Shown: in pieces, positions 51,649 to 61,250 of the stretch
Layout of the letters: every line of letters starts with the position of its first letter
How positions within the stretch are numbered: the stretch's first letter is position 1
DNA from: JAEYKI01 sp036679405
GTDB taxonomy: Bacteria > Bacillota > Clostridia > Christensenellales > Christensenellaceae
DNA: 64,000 nt
NCBI GenBank assembly: GCA_036679405.1
Contig: JAVBVZ010000034.1
Location: forward strand, 1 to 64,000
Reading direction: 5' to 3'
The notes under the pieces: generated by a model
Database searches by the model: none
Told to the model about the DNA's origin: nothing
What the model saw: only the letters and a program-made list of their open reading frames with translations
Position numbers and translations under genes: made by a program

Positions 51649-51724
51649 TACATTTACACAAAAAATGCATCTCCCTTTGCAAAAAGCGCGTGGAAAATGC
51701 ATCTTTTACCCTGCTGCCCCGCGA

Positions 51725-54700
51725 TTACAGCAATTTTTCTTCCTCCACCAGCTTTAGAAACAATTCGGCAACCTCCGGATCAAACTGGCTTCCGGCGTTT
51801 TTTTGTATTTCTTTTGCAGCTTCTTTTTTGGAAAGGGCCTTCCTGTAGACCCGGTCCTGCGTCATAGCGTCGTACGCGTCCGCAACTGCGAGTATTCTGG
51901 AGACCAGCGGAATCTGCATGCCTTTCAAACCGCGGGGATATCCTTTCCCGTCCCAGCGTTCGTGATGGGCCAGAATATACTCTGCCAAAGACTGCAGTTC
52001 GGGCGCGGCCATCAAAATGCGGTAGCCGATTTCAGGATGCTTTTTCATTTCCATCCACTCCGTTTCCGAAAGCGGTCCCGGCTTGTTTAAAATCCGGTCG
52101 TCTATACCGATCTTTCCAATATCGTGCAGCATGGCCAGCAGCTTTAGTTCATCCAGATTTTTCGGAGACAAATTCATTTTTTCTCCAATCTGAATAGAGA
52201 GCTGCGCAATCCGCTCGGCGTGTTCTTCGGTTTCCTGGCTGCGCGCAAACATGGTAGCCATAGCAGAAGACAAAATGGTGCTGTGATGACTGGTCCGCTC
52301 CAGAAGTTTCCGTTTGTAAAGATATTCCTCCGCCTCTTTTTCAACCTCGTCCACGCTGCCGCTTTCTATATTTTTGATACTGAATCCAATGGAAAGATTA
52401 ATGGTATCCGCTTTTTTACGGATTTTTGAGTTGTGCCTGATACAGGCGTCCCGGATTTTCTTTGCCATTTCGGTAGCGGCCTCCCGGTCGGTATTCGGCA
52501 GCAATATGCTAAAGGCATCTCCTTCCGTACGCGCGAGTATGTCTCCCGGCCGGCAACATTTTTCTATGATTTTCGCGGTCGCTTTTATCAGGCGGTCCCC
52601 CTGCGCGTGGCCGAACGCATCATTGATCAGCCGTACTCCGTTGATGTCCGCCACCATTACGGCCAGCGGATAAAATTTTCTTTTATCCATCCGGTCTTTG
52701 GCTTCCTCATAGTATTTACGGTTGAAAAGCCCGGTCATGAAATCGTGATCATTCATATACTGGATCTGGTCGTAACGCCGCTTGGATTCGTTGATATCTA
52801 TAATAATGCCCTCCAACGCTTCTACTTCACCGTCTTGACCATAAATCCCCTGCCCCATCTCCCATACCCATTTGCGCTTGCCGGCCGCCGTTTTTATTTC
52901 ATACTCATAGGTGAATTGTCCTCTTTTCGAAATCGTCTTTCCCCATTCGCGCCAAATGTCCGCCTGGTATTCCGAACAAATCAGATCATTATAGGAGAGT
53001 TTCCGGTTATCGATCAGGCTGTCCGGCGGATAACCCGTCAAATCAAGGCAGCCGTCCGACAAAAATTTCATGGTCCATTCCCGGTCATACATACAGCGGT
53101 ACGCCATCCCCGGTATATGGGAAAGCAACACGGATTTACTCCGCTCACTCTCGTGCAGAGCCCGTAAGGCCGCGTCATGTTCCGTTATATCCATTCCGGA
53201 AGAAAGAATTCCTCTGTAGTGGCCCTTCTCGTCTTTTAAAACGGTATTCCGCCAGGAAATCAAACGCTCCGCTCCGTCGGCTGTCAGTATGGGATTTTCA
53301 TAGACGGAATATTGTACATAATCCCCTTTAAAAATATTTTCAAAAGCCTGCTTAAGATCCTGTCTTGCTGTTTCCGGCACAAAATGGTCGGTCCACTTTT
53401 TCCCAATGATTTTTTCTTTGGGCAATTGAAGGATTTCGCATCCTTTTTGATTGATGAGTTCTACCCTTGCCTGTTTATCCAAAACCAGGAAAATGATGCC
53501 TGCAACATCCAGATATTGCTGCGCCAGATCCCTCTGCCGGTTCAGTTCCTCTTCCGCCTTTCGCTGACGGGTGATATCCTGCAGCATGCAATGCGACTGC
53601 ATAAAATTCCCGTACCGGTCATAAGCGGCTTTTCCGACGCAGGCCACCAGGCGCAGTTCACCGTCTTTGCGGATCACGCTGAATTCGGCGGAACCTTCTC
53701 CTTTTTCCATCATCTTTTTAAAATGGGCAAGGTATGACTCTTTTGAGTCCGGCAACAGAAAATCATAAAAGTGCTTCCCCAGGACATTTTTGCGGGTATA
53801 CCCCATCATCTCCAGCCACTGCTTGTTTACATCCAGGATCACGCAATCCGCATCAACAGACTGGTATCCGAGAGGCGCCCGGTCGAAAAGCATTCTGAAG
53901 CGCTCTTCGCTCCGCCGGAGCGCTTCTTCAGCGCGTTTGACGTCCGAAATATCCCTGGTTACACCCAGAGTACCAATAATACTGCCATATCTGTCCCTCA
54001 AAAACGAAATATGCATGGAGACCCAGATAATGCTGCCATCCGCCCGGTAATGTTCAAGTTCAAACACCCGCGTCCGGTTTTTGTTGATCTTCGGGTCTTT
54101 TTCTTTTTCCAGTTCCTCTGCAAAAAGCGCTTTGATTTTTTCCAGAGAGGACGGCGGAACGCGCTCCCGAAGCGTACGTTTCATATGCTGTTCGGGCGTT
54201 TCCCCCAAAAGGTTTTTGACGGACGGACTCACATATGTTGTTTCCAGATCCAGATTTGCGGTCCAGACCACGTCCGAGATATTCTCCGCAATTTTCCTGT
54301 ATTTGGCTTCGCTTACCCTGAGCGCCTCTTTTGCCTCCACACGCTGGGTCACGTCCTGAACGGTCCCGTGCCCCCGCACATAAACACCGTTTTCAAATGT
54401 GGGGAAAAACCTGAACTCAATATTTCGCACCTTGCCATCCGGCCGAACAATACGGAATTCCGTGTCAAGCTTTTCTTTCCTGCTCATCATCCGGCGCCGC
54501 AGTTTGGAAAAAGGGCCTCTGTCATCCGGGTGAATGAATAACATCGCCTTTGCTATGGTATTGATCTGCTCTTCGCTCTCTACCCCGTATATCTTTAGAC
54601 ATTCGTCGGTCCACTTGATAATGTCGTCTGTACCTTCCCGCTCAAAACTTCCCATATGGGCCAGGGACTGCGCTTCCATCAAGGCGCTTTCGCTTTTTTT

Positions 54701-55222
54701 GCGGCTTTCATTTTCTTTTTTCAGCTCTTCAAGCAAGCGCAGTGTCTTTTCATGCGATTCCTTAAGTTCCCTTGTTTTTCTTGCAACCAGCTCGGCCAGG
54801 CGTTGCTTTTCGGTCCTCTTTTCCACATTCGCTTTTTTGATTTTGCGCATTGCGGACACCTGCGCCATCAGTTCTGTTTCATCAATGGGTTTACTTACAA
54901 ACGCTTCCGCACCGCATTCGAGTGCCCGGATGCGGTTTTGCCGGTCTTCTTTGAGTGCAGTCACAAATACAATAGGAATATCGCACAGCGTCTGATTGGC
55001 CTTCAGGCGCCTGCAGACCTCAAATCCGTCCATGCCCGGCATCAGAATATCCAAAAGAACAACATCCGGATCTTCCTTTTTCGCCAGCGCAATTCCGTCC
55101 GGTCCATTTTGCGCAGTCAAAACCGTCGAATCAGGAAAGGCTTCCCGCAGCAAAGCCTGGATGCTGATAAGATTATCCGGATTGTCATCCACAGCAAGTA
55201 CGCACACCTTATTATCTGCCAT
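51725..55222 (-). CDS. REC-multi-PAS-GGDEF(degenerate)-HD-GYP regulator
   Basis: The 1165-residue protein has a receiver (about 5-125; AVDDNPDN, VVLLDILMPGMDG, FVSKPID), a coiled linker, and about five PAS domains (about 190-770) each followed by a PAC-like segment. A GGDEF-fold domain (about 795-945) has its motif degenerated to TEGDAF, so it is probably not a cyclase. A complete HD-GYP domain follows (about 970-1160; AERIAQLS, HDIGKIG, HPEIGYRI, HHERWDGKGYP, VADAYDAMTQD). It should hydrolyse c-di-GMP, with the GGDEF fold perhaps binding GTP as a regulator. The start ATG follows GGAGAGGTTTTGT and overlaps the hybrid kinase stop by 11 bp, so the two are a signalling pair. Confidence 0.9.
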   Translation of the reverse strand: MADNKVCVLAVDDNPDNLISIQALLREAFPDSTVLTAQNGPDGIALAKKEDPDVVLLDILMPGMDGFEVCRRLKANQTLCDIPIVFVTALKEDRQNRIRALECGAEAFVSKPIDETELMAQVSAMRKIKKANVEKRTEKQRLAELVARKTRELKESHEKTLRLLEELKKENESRKKSESALMEAQSLAHMGSFEREGTDDIIKWTDECLKIYGVESEEQINTIAKAMLFIHPDDRGPFSKLRRRMMSRKEKLDTEFRIVRPDGKVRNIEFRFFPTFENGVYVRGHGTVQDVTQRVEAKEALRVSEAKYRKIAENISDVVWTANLDLETTYVSPSVKNLLGETPEQHMKRTLRERVPPSSLEKIKALFAEELEKEKDPKINKNRTRVFELEHYRADGSIIWVSMHISFLRDRYGSIIGTLGVTRDISDVKRAEEALRRSEERFRMLFDRAPLGYQSVDADCVILDVNKQWLEMMGYTRKNVLGKHFYDFLLPDSKESYLAHFKKMMEKGEGSAEFSVIRKDGELRLVACVGKAAYDRYGNFMQSHCMLQDITRQRKAEEELNRQRDLAQQYLDVAGIIFLVLDKQARVELINQKGCEILQLPKEKIIGKKWTDHFVPETARQDLKQAFENIFKGDYVQYSVYENPILTADGAERLISWRNTVLKDEKGHYRGILSSGMDITEHDAALRALHESERSKSVLLSHIPGMAYRCMYDREWTMKFLSDGCLDLTGYPPDSLIDNRKLSYNDLICSEYQADIWREWGKTISKRGQFTYEYEIKTAAGKRKWVWEMGQGIYGQDGEVEALEGIIIDINESKRRYDQIQYMNDHDFMTGLFNRKYYEEAKDRMDKRKFYPLAVMVADINGVRLINDAFGHAQGDRLIKATAKIIEKCCRPGDILARTEGDAFSILLPNTDREAATEMAKKIRDACIRHNSKIRKKADTINLSIGFSIKNIESGSVDEVEKEAEEYLYKRKLLERTSHHSTILSSAMATMFARSQETEEHAERIAQLSIQIGEKMNLSPKNLDELKLLAMLHDIGKIGIDDRILNKPGPLSETEWMEMKKHPEIGYRILMAAPELQSLAEYILAHHERWDGKGYPRGLKGMQIPLVSRILAVADAYDAMTQDRVYRKALSKKEAAKEIQKNAGSQFDPEVAELFLKLVEEEKLL

Positions 55223-58163
55223 ACAAAACCTCTCCAATCACTTTGTAAAATTCTTGTGTTTCAATGGGCTTGGAGACAAATGCGTCAAAGCCATACCCAA
55301 GTATGGTTTCTTTTTCTTCCTGCATCACACTGGCTGTCAGCGCAATAACCGGCACATGCTCTAAAAGGGGGTCTTTCCGGATATCCATAAAGGCCTCCAC
55401 ACCGTTCATACGCGGCATTTCAATATCCATCAATATCAGATCGGGTATATGCTCTTTTGCGGCCTTAGTGCCTTCTACACCGTCCATTGCGCCTATGACT
55501 CTGTATTTTTCGGAAAGCAGCGCTTTTACGGTAAGCATATTGTCCGGATTATCTTCCACCACCAATATCAGCGGTCTTTCCTCTTTTTCTTGCCGGATGG
55601 AGGTTTTTTGATCCCGCGACCTGAGCATTGCAGATATTGTTCTCAAGAGCTCTTCACGGTCAACGTCCCCTTTCCGGATCAGCTGATAAATATGATTTTT
55701 TTTGAGAGAAGCAAGGTCTCCCTGGGTAATGTGCTTGGCGGTCAATATGAGCACCGGCGTCGCCATTGTATCGTGCCTCTCCCGAAGCGATTTTAGGATT
55801 TCAAAACCGTCCACGTCAGGCATCATTAAATCCAGAATGATTGCGTCCGGATGTTCTGTTTCTAAAACTTCAAACGCCTGCACCGCGCTGCGCGCGATCA
55901 GCAGACGGTGCCCCGTTTCCCTGAACAGGTCTTCAATCTGAATAATCGCCGGCTGGCTGTCTTCAATAAGCAGAAGCGTTTTTCCTGCGTTTTCCCGGTC
56001 ATCCTTAAAAAAGCCGCCTGTTTTCTCTTCTTCGTCCTGCTCCCATTTCTCTTCTTCTGCGGGCAGGGGACCTTCATACCGCATGGGCAGTGTCACCTTA
56101 AAAGTAGAACCCTTCCCTATCCGGCTGCTCACAAGAATCGTTCCGCCCAGCAGTTCCGTATACCGTTTGGCTATGGACAGGCCAAGGCCTGTTCCACCGA
56201 ACCGCCGCGCAGTTCCTGCGTCTGCCTGGCGGAATTCCTCAAAAATATGGGGCAGATGTTCGGCTGCGATCCCCACGCCCGTATCGCTCACTTCAAGCAC
56301 CAGGGCATCCTGTTGCCCGGTCAGCGCGACCACAACCTGCCCCTTTTCGGTAAATTTGACCGCATTTCCAATCAGATTTTGCAAAACATGCCGAAGCTTT
56401 TCCGCATCGCTTGTGATCCGTATATCCGGATTTTGGGGGTCGGCCAAAAGTTCAATGCCTTTCTGGTCCGCTTGCGGCCGTATATTCAACACCACTTCCA
56501 AAACCAGTTCCCGCACAGAAAATTCTGAAATTTCCACTTCCTCGCGTCCCGCTTCAATACGTGAAATATCAAGTATTTCATTGATCATATTGAGCAGGCC
56601 CTTTCCATTGCGTTCAATCACTTCCAGATATCCGTACTCTTCTTCCGGAATCTTTTTCGAAAGGCGCCGTCCCAAGACGCCGGACAAAGCAATAATAGAA
56701 TTGAGCGGCGTACGAAGCTCGTGGCTCATGTTGGATAAAAAGCTGGTCTTCAGCCGGCTGGCTTCTTCCAATTTTTCCTTCTGCACTTCAAGCTCGGTAT
56801 TCTGGCGGGTAAGTTCACCGGCCTGCGCACCCAGTTCATCTTTCTGCGCATCCAGTTCCCGGTTCTTCTCTTCCATCAATGCGGAAAATTGCTGAATGGT
56901 ACGATAGGCGAGCACCCCTTCTATGCGGGCGCTCATGGTATCCAGAATATCCTCAATCAGTTTGATTGTTCCTTCTTTAAAAGCACTCAGACTGGCCAGC
57001 GAAAGCAAAGCAAGCATCTGGCGTCCGGAAAAAATTGGAATGGTAATGATTTCCCGGGGTATAAACCGGCAGCACGGAGACTCGGCAACGTACGGCGTAT
57101 CCTGCGGGATATCTTTAATGATCTGTATTTTTCCACTTAAAACAGAAGCCCCAAACACGCCTTCCAGTCCCGCGGCATCAAAAGTAGCTTTTGCGTCGCC
57201 GCTGAGCCCGATAGATTCAAAATATTCAAAGACCCTTTTGTCCGGATTGTACAAATAGGCCGCAGCCATCTGCGCATTGCTCTGGTCTGCCAGCTCTGCC
57301 AACGTTTTTTGAAAAAACTCATGCGCATTTTCCGTACTCAGCATTGTTTTTGATATATTGCCCGTTTTCTGGTGCAGCAGGATGTTTCCCTGAATAGAAT
57401 CCGCCATTGTATTAAACGAATCGGTCAACGTGCCGAATTCATTGTTTTTATCATAGGCGCTCCGCGCGCCAAGGTTTCCTTGGTGGAAACGGGTGATACT
57501 GTTGTTCAGTTCGTTGAGCGGCCTGCGGATAGCCCGCGTCAGCATCGTGCTTATGATCAGCGTTGCCGCAATAACTGCCGCGCACAAAACCAACAGCTGT
57601 GTATTAATGGCATTCTGCAGGGTAATAAAACTTGTATGCAGCTCTTCGGCCTTATTTGCCGCAAAATGCTCAATCACCTGAATTTTGTCCATAAGGATTT
57701 CACGATATCCGGAAACCGTGCTGTCATCCCCTATATTTTCGCCATTCAGCAAACCGTGCTGCGCGAGCCCGGCCCGGTATTCACTGGCGCCCCGCCAGTC
57801 GTTGTATGCTTCGTAGGCGCTGTCGACATCCGTCATCGGCCCGAGATACTTAGAGTAAAAAATGTCAAACTGCGCCTCTCCGTCTTCCAGAGAAGCCTGA
57901 ATAATACGGGCAGCCTCTTCTTTGACTGCGTCATCTTCTTCTAAAACCAGATCCCGGATCCCCACCCGGGTATTGAGTATATCTACCTTGAGCTGGCTGA
58001 CCGCCTGCCGCACCTGCAGAGGATGGTCGTAAAGCGCCTGCGCTTCCTCATACAGCATTTGCGTTTGAAAATAGGAAACGATCCCCAGCGTCAAAACCAG
58101 CGCCAGAACAATGGCAAACCCTATGCCCATTTGGGTGCCGATTTTCATACTCCACTTTTTCAT
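55212..58163 (-). CDS. Hybrid sensor histidine kinase (4HB-HAMP-GAF-HisKA-HATPase-REC-REC)
   Basis: The 983-residue kinase has a first helix (about 12-30), an extracytoplasmic four-helix-bundle region (about 31-185), a second helix (about 190-210) and HAMP (about 210-262). A GAF domain (about 270-420), coiled coil, H-box FLSNMSHELRTPLNS (His about 479), N- and G-boxes (GTGLGLSIAKRYTELLGG) and two receivers (LLLIEDSQPA... and LILVVEDNPDN..., with DLMMPDVDG and DIEMPRMNG) follow. The MCP-like sensor suggests an extracellular ligand. It lies between cheR and the PAS/HD-GYP regulator. Start after GGAGGGTATGGCAA. Confidence 0.92.
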   Translation of the reverse strand: MKKWSMKIGTQMGIGFAIVLALVLTLGIVSYFQTQMLYEEAQALYDHPLQVRQAVSQLKVDILNTRVGIRDLVLEEDDAVKEEAARIIQASLEDGEAQFDIFYSKYLGPMTDVDSAYEAYNDWRGASEYRAGLAQHGLLNGENIGDDSTVSGYREILMDKIQVIEHFAANKAEELHTSFITLQNAINTQLLVLCAAVIAATLIISTMLTRAIRRPLNELNNSITRFHQGNLGARSAYDKNNEFGTLTDSFNTMADSIQGNILLHQKTGNISKTMLSTENAHEFFQKTLAELADQSNAQMAAAYLYNPDKRVFEYFESIGLSGDAKATFDAAGLEGVFGASVLSGKIQIIKDIPQDTPYVAESPCCRFIPREIITIPIFSGRQMLALLSLASLSAFKEGTIKLIEDILDTMSARIEGVLAYRTIQQFSALMEEKNRELDAQKDELGAQAGELTRQNTELEVQKEKLEEASRLKTSFLSNMSHELRTPLNSIIALSGVLGRRLSKKIPEEEYGYLEVIERNGKGLLNMINEILDISRIEAGREEVEISEFSVRELVLEVVLNIRPQADQKGIELLADPQNPDIRITSDAEKLRHVLQNLIGNAVKFTEKGQVVVALTGQQDALVLEVSDTGVGIAAEHLPHIFEEFRQADAGTARRFGGTGLGLSIAKRYTELLGGTILVSSRIGKGSTFKVTLPMRYEGPLPAEEEKWEQDEEEKTGGFFKDDRENAGKTLLLIEDSQPAIIQIEDLFRETGHRLLIARSAVQAFEVLETEHPDAIILDLMMPDVDGFEILKSLRERHDTMATPVLILTAKHITQGDLASLKKNHIYQLIRKGDVDREELLRTISAMLRSRDQKTSIRQEKEERPLILVVEDNPDNMLTVKALLSEKYRVIGAMDGVEGTKAAKEHIPDLILMDIEMPRMNGVEAFMDIRKDPLLEHVPVIALTASVMQEEKETILGYGFDAFVSKPIETQEFYKVIGEVLYGR

Positions 58164-58199
58164 TTGCCATACCCTCCGTCTTGTCCGTCCGCCGCAGCA

Positions 58200-59045
58200 T
58201 TAATACCTTGCTTTCAAGTCAGGTCCGGTTTTTTTTACAAAAACAGCCGCCGAAGGAAAAACCTGCTTTAAGTCTGCGGCCAGGGCCGCAAAAGGTTTTT
58301 CTGCCTCCCCAATCACCAGATATCCGCCGCCGGTCAGGGATTTTGCCAGCTTTTTAATCAAAGAACGCCGGACATCCTCCCGGTAGTACAAAAGAACATT
58401 TCTGCAAAAAACAATATCAAACCCTCCGAAAATGCTTTCGGAGGGATGCAGAGAGGTTTGATCCAGCAGGTCGTATACCGAAAAAATTATGTTGTTTCGG
58501 ATCAGTGGCGACACCCTGTATATTCCTCCGTATTGTAAAAAATATTTTTCAACATGCCCAAACCGCACATCGCTTAAGGACTCCGGGCGATAAAGCCCTG
58601 CGTCCGCAGCCAGGATAGCTTCCCTTGAAATATCCGTCGCAAAGATCCTGTAACGTACGCGGCCTTCTTTTGCGGCAAGCGCTTCCTGCAACAGCATAGC
58701 TATGGAATAAGCCTCCTGCCCGCTCGCACATCCGGCCGACCATACCCTGAGTTCTCCTACGGGGACCTTTTGCCCAATAATGCCGGGCAGCAGCTTTTCT
58801 ATCAGTGCAAAACTGAAAGGTTCTCTGAAAAAACAGCTGTAAGTAATGTCAAGGGCATCACTGAGCGCATCCGCTTCTGTTTTGTTTTCCCGCAAAACGC
58901 GGCAATATTCGTCCGCGTCACGGACGCCCGTATGCCCCAGGCGTTTATCTAACGTTTTTTGCAAAAATCTCTCATCGTAAACCGTAAGATCTCTGCCGTA
59001 CGCACGCATAGCTTCAATGACGCATCTTGAAGCATCGTCCAACAT
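58200..59045 (-). CDS. cheR: CheR-type protein-glutamate methyltransferase
   Basis: The 281-residue methyltransferase has an N-terminal helical CheR_N region (1-75; FLQKTLDKRLGHTG) and a SAM-binding domain: RVWSAGCASGQEAYSIAMLL, IFATDISREAILAA, FDIVFCRNVLLYY. The start ATG follows AAGGAGGCCA. No CheB, CheA or chemoreceptor gene is adjacent. It sits 36 bp upstream of a hybrid kinase with a receptor-like sensor, so that kinase or a distant receptor may be the target. It is first gene of a three-gene operon. Confidence 0.9.
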   Translation of the reverse strand: MLDDASRCVIEAMRAYGRDLTVYDERFLQKTLDKRLGHTGVRDADEYCRVLRENKTEADALSDALDITYSCFFREPFSFALIEKLLPGIIGQKVPVGELRVWSAGCASGQEAYSIAMLLQEALAAKEGRVRYRIFATDISREAILAADAGLYRPESLSDVRFGHVEKYFLQYGGIYRVSPLIRNNIIFSVYDLLDQTSLHPSESIFGGFDIVFCRNVLLYYREDVRRSLIKKLAKSLTGGGYLVIGEAEKPFAALAADLKQVFPSAAVFVKKTGPDLKARY

Positions 59046-59263
59046 TGGCCTCCTTGCCTGACGGTGCATTGTTCAATAAAAAAGGCTACAAAAAACAATA
59101 CCCGCCGAATATTTCAGTTAAGCATTAAAAAAAGAAATAAATTCAAATTTTCCGTCTTATCTCTAAAACAAGCCTTCTTGTTTAAAACAATATTATATAC
59201 ATATATAATAATCCAATTTACTGTTTTGATCAAATAAATATAAACATTTTCACACTTTTTCAA

Positions 59264-59291
59264 ACAAAAAACGGTGTTTTATAAACACCGT
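59264..59291 (-). terminator. Terminator after the FMN-binding gene
   Basis: Minus-strand ACGGTGTTT...AAACACCGT-TTTTTT overlapping the stop codon. Confidence 0.8.
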
Positions 59292-59650
59292 TTGCAAAAA
59301 GAATTCCTGTTTTGAAATTTTACAACAGCACCCATCGCGTCAACGGCAGGCGTCTGCTTTTCTATTACCGCATCAAAAAACGCGGCGGTTTTGTCCCAGG
59401 ACGGCACCGCCCGGTCTTTGATGATTGCAATTTTATCAATACGGCCATCTTTCACCGTCACTTCCAGCGTGCTTGACCAGCGGCAGCCTTCGAAGCTTCC
59501 GGTATATGTGCCGCCGGCAAGCGCCCCGGCGCGAACATCTTCAATTTCTGTTTGCAGGACCGCTTTCTGCCCCGCCAATAAAAAAGAAAGTATGCAAACG
59601 ATAATTGCCGCCAAGTCTCCCAAAAAACGGTCTTTCTTTTTTCTGGTCAC
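59279..59650 (-). pseudogene. FMN-binding domain protein, C-terminus frameshifted
   Basis: The 123-residue reading has one membrane helix (about 12-28), then an FMN_bind-type domain (GTYTGSFEGCRWSSTLEVTVKDGRIDKIAI). After VDAMGAV, where the family normally continues with SGAT-T-S and a terminal helix, the frame turns to unrelated residues and stops. Another frame just there gives KISKQEFFLQTV, which fits the expected terminal helix. A frameshift near 59315-59330 is therefore likely, and the SGAT Thr used for covalent FMN is lost either way. It is either decayed or a sequencing slip. Intact homologues are small membrane-anchored flavoproteins. Confidence 0.6.
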
Positions 59651-59662
59651 ACAAGGCCTCCG

Positions 59663-60520
59663 CTACAGGCAGTCTGCCAGGCCGAGCGCCCGGATATATC
59701 CGGGCAACCCCTGCTCAAAATTCACCCCAAACCGGACATCCGTTCCCGCTTCCCTGGTGCGGCGAATGCTGCCCGCTGTAAAATTCACCGCAATCTGCGC
59801 CGCATCCAAAAGCGTAAAGCCGTTCATCATGGCTCCCAGAAGCGCGCTCGCAAACACGTCTCCCGTACCATGATACCATCCGTCTATTTTTTCGCCGAAC
59901 GCAAAATCCATTCCTGCCGCGCGGTCATAAACCGCCGCGCCCAGATGCTCCTCGCGGAAATATACGCCGGTCATCACAACCCGCCCGGGGCCCAGGCCGG
60001 AAAGGCCTTTTAAAAGTTTTTCAATATAAGCGGGCTCATACGGACCGGGACGGTAAGTTTCTCCCAGCAAAAAAGCTGCTTCGGTGATATTTGGAACAAT
60101 GATATCCGCATGCGCACACAGCCCGGCCATTCCCTTCGCAAAGGAAGGTTCGAAAATCGAGTACATTTGTCCGTTGTCCGCCATAGCCGGATCTACCAAG
60201 AGCAGATTTTTCTTTGTCTTGAACATCCTGAAAATATCGGACACAATTGCAAGCTGCTCTCCCGACCCCAAAAAACCCGAATACAGGCAATCAAAGGTAA
60301 GGTCAAGCGACTTCCAATGCCGCGCAAAGGCAGGCAGGTCGGCGGTAAGATCTCTGAAGGTATATCCTTCAAAACCTCCCGTATGCGTAGAAAGTACAGC
60401 GGTTGGAATCACGCTGGTCTCAACCCCTGCGGCGGAAAGAATGGGCAGCGCCACGGTCAGTGAACATTTGCCGAATCCGGATATGTCGTGTATAGCGGCC
60501 ACCCGCTTTTGTGCATTCAT
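59663..60520 (-). CDS. Pyridoxamine/pyridoxal kinase
   Basis: The 285-residue ribokinase-fold enzyme has AIHDISGFGKCSLTVALPIL, YSGFLGSGEQ, LLVDPAMADNGQMY, PNITEAAFLLG and the catalytic GDVFASALLGAMMNG, matching pyridoxamine kinase of the PdxY/PdxK group. It phosphorylates vitamin B6 vitamers to give PLP for enzymes such as the class III aminotransferase. It starts at an ATG a few bases after AGGAGATGAA-type sequence. The FMN-binding gene follows 12 bp downstream. Confidence 0.9.
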   Translation of the reverse strand: MNAQKRVAAIHDISGFGKCSLTVALPILSAAGVETSVIPTAVLSTHTGGFEGYTFRDLTADLPAFARHWKSLDLTFDCLYSGFLGSGEQLAIVSDIFRMFKTKKNLLLVDPAMADNGQMYSIFEPSFAKGMAGLCAHADIIVPNITEAAFLLGETYRPGPYEPAYIEKLLKGLSGLGPGRVVMTGVYFREEHLGAAVYDRAAGMDFAFGEKIDGWYHGTGDVFASALLGAMMNGFTLLDAAQIAVNFTAGSIRRTREAGTDVRFGVNFEQGLPGYIRALGLADCL

Positions 60521-60620
60521 ATTTCATCTCCTCGGGCCGGCCAAACTCCGGCGTGATACTGGATTTATCATAGCCCGCGCATCTTCTCCTGTCAACCTTC
60601 TGTGTTTCCCATAAAAAAAT

Positions 60621-60649
60621 TTGCCAAAAGCCGGCCATTGATTTATAAT
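60621..60649 (+). promoter_or_regulatory. Promoter of the OsmC-family gene
   Basis: TTGCCA (60621-60626), 17 bp, TATAAT (60644-60649), giving a leader of about 85 nt. Confidence 0.75.
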
Positions 60650-60740
60650 ATAATTAGCATATTTTTCCTTTCAGAAATTCTCTTAATTGAATCAAAAAAG
60701 CATCTGAGGGGATTTATTAATTTTAAAGGAGATAAGCACT

Positions 60741-61175
60741 ATGCCTGATTTGAAATTCAATGCCACAGCAAAAAGCGAAAGCAGTACTAAAACGGTTGTA
60801 AAAACCGATTGCTTTCACATGACCATCGACGAGCCCCCGGGCCTGGGCGGCACCAACGAAGGCGCAAACCCGGTCCAGTACCTGCTGGCCGCGCTGGCCG
60901 GCTGCCTGAACGTAATGGGGCATATCGTTGCAAAAGAGATGGGGTTTGAACTAAAATGCCTGAATATTCATCTGGATGGCGACCTGGATCCCGCAAAGCT
61001 GTTTGGTAAATCAAACGAAAAGCGCGCCGGATACAGCGAAATCCGCGTAACCATTGCACCGGATACAGATGCGGATAAAGATACGCTGGAAAAATGGCTG
61101 GCTGCCGTAGAAGAAAGATGCCCGGTGAGCGACAACCTCAAAAACCCGACGCCGGTGGTCATCAAGCTTGGCTGA
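60741..61175 (+). CDS. OsmC family protein
   Basis: The 144-residue protein has the OsmC/YhfA fold with its two redox Cys in AALAGCLNVMG (about 54) and EERCPVSDNL (about 131), and GTNEGANPVQYLLAAL. It probably reduces organic hydroperoxides or is an OsmC-like persulfide or lipoyl-linked enzyme. It starts after AAAGGAGATAAGCACT and is monocistronic with its own promoter and terminator, one of the few plus-strand genes. Confidence 0.92.
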   Translation: MPDLKFNATAKSESSTKTVVKTDCFHMTIDEPPGLGGTNEGANPVQYLLAALAGCLNVMGHIVAKEMGFELKCLNIHLDGDLDPAKLFGKSNEKRAGYSEIRVTIAPDTDADKDTLEKWLAAVEERCPVSDNLKNPTPVVIKLG

Positions 61176-61215
61176 TGCTCTTTGATGCGTCTACAGTCAA
61201 ATTTTCAAAATGAAA

Positions 61216-61250
61216 CCAAAAAGATGTTCCTTTAAGGAACATCTTTTTCT
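61216..61250. terminator. Bidirectional terminator
   Basis: AAAAAGATGTTCC...GGAACATCTTTTT between convergent osmC-like and kinase genes. Confidence 0.9.
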
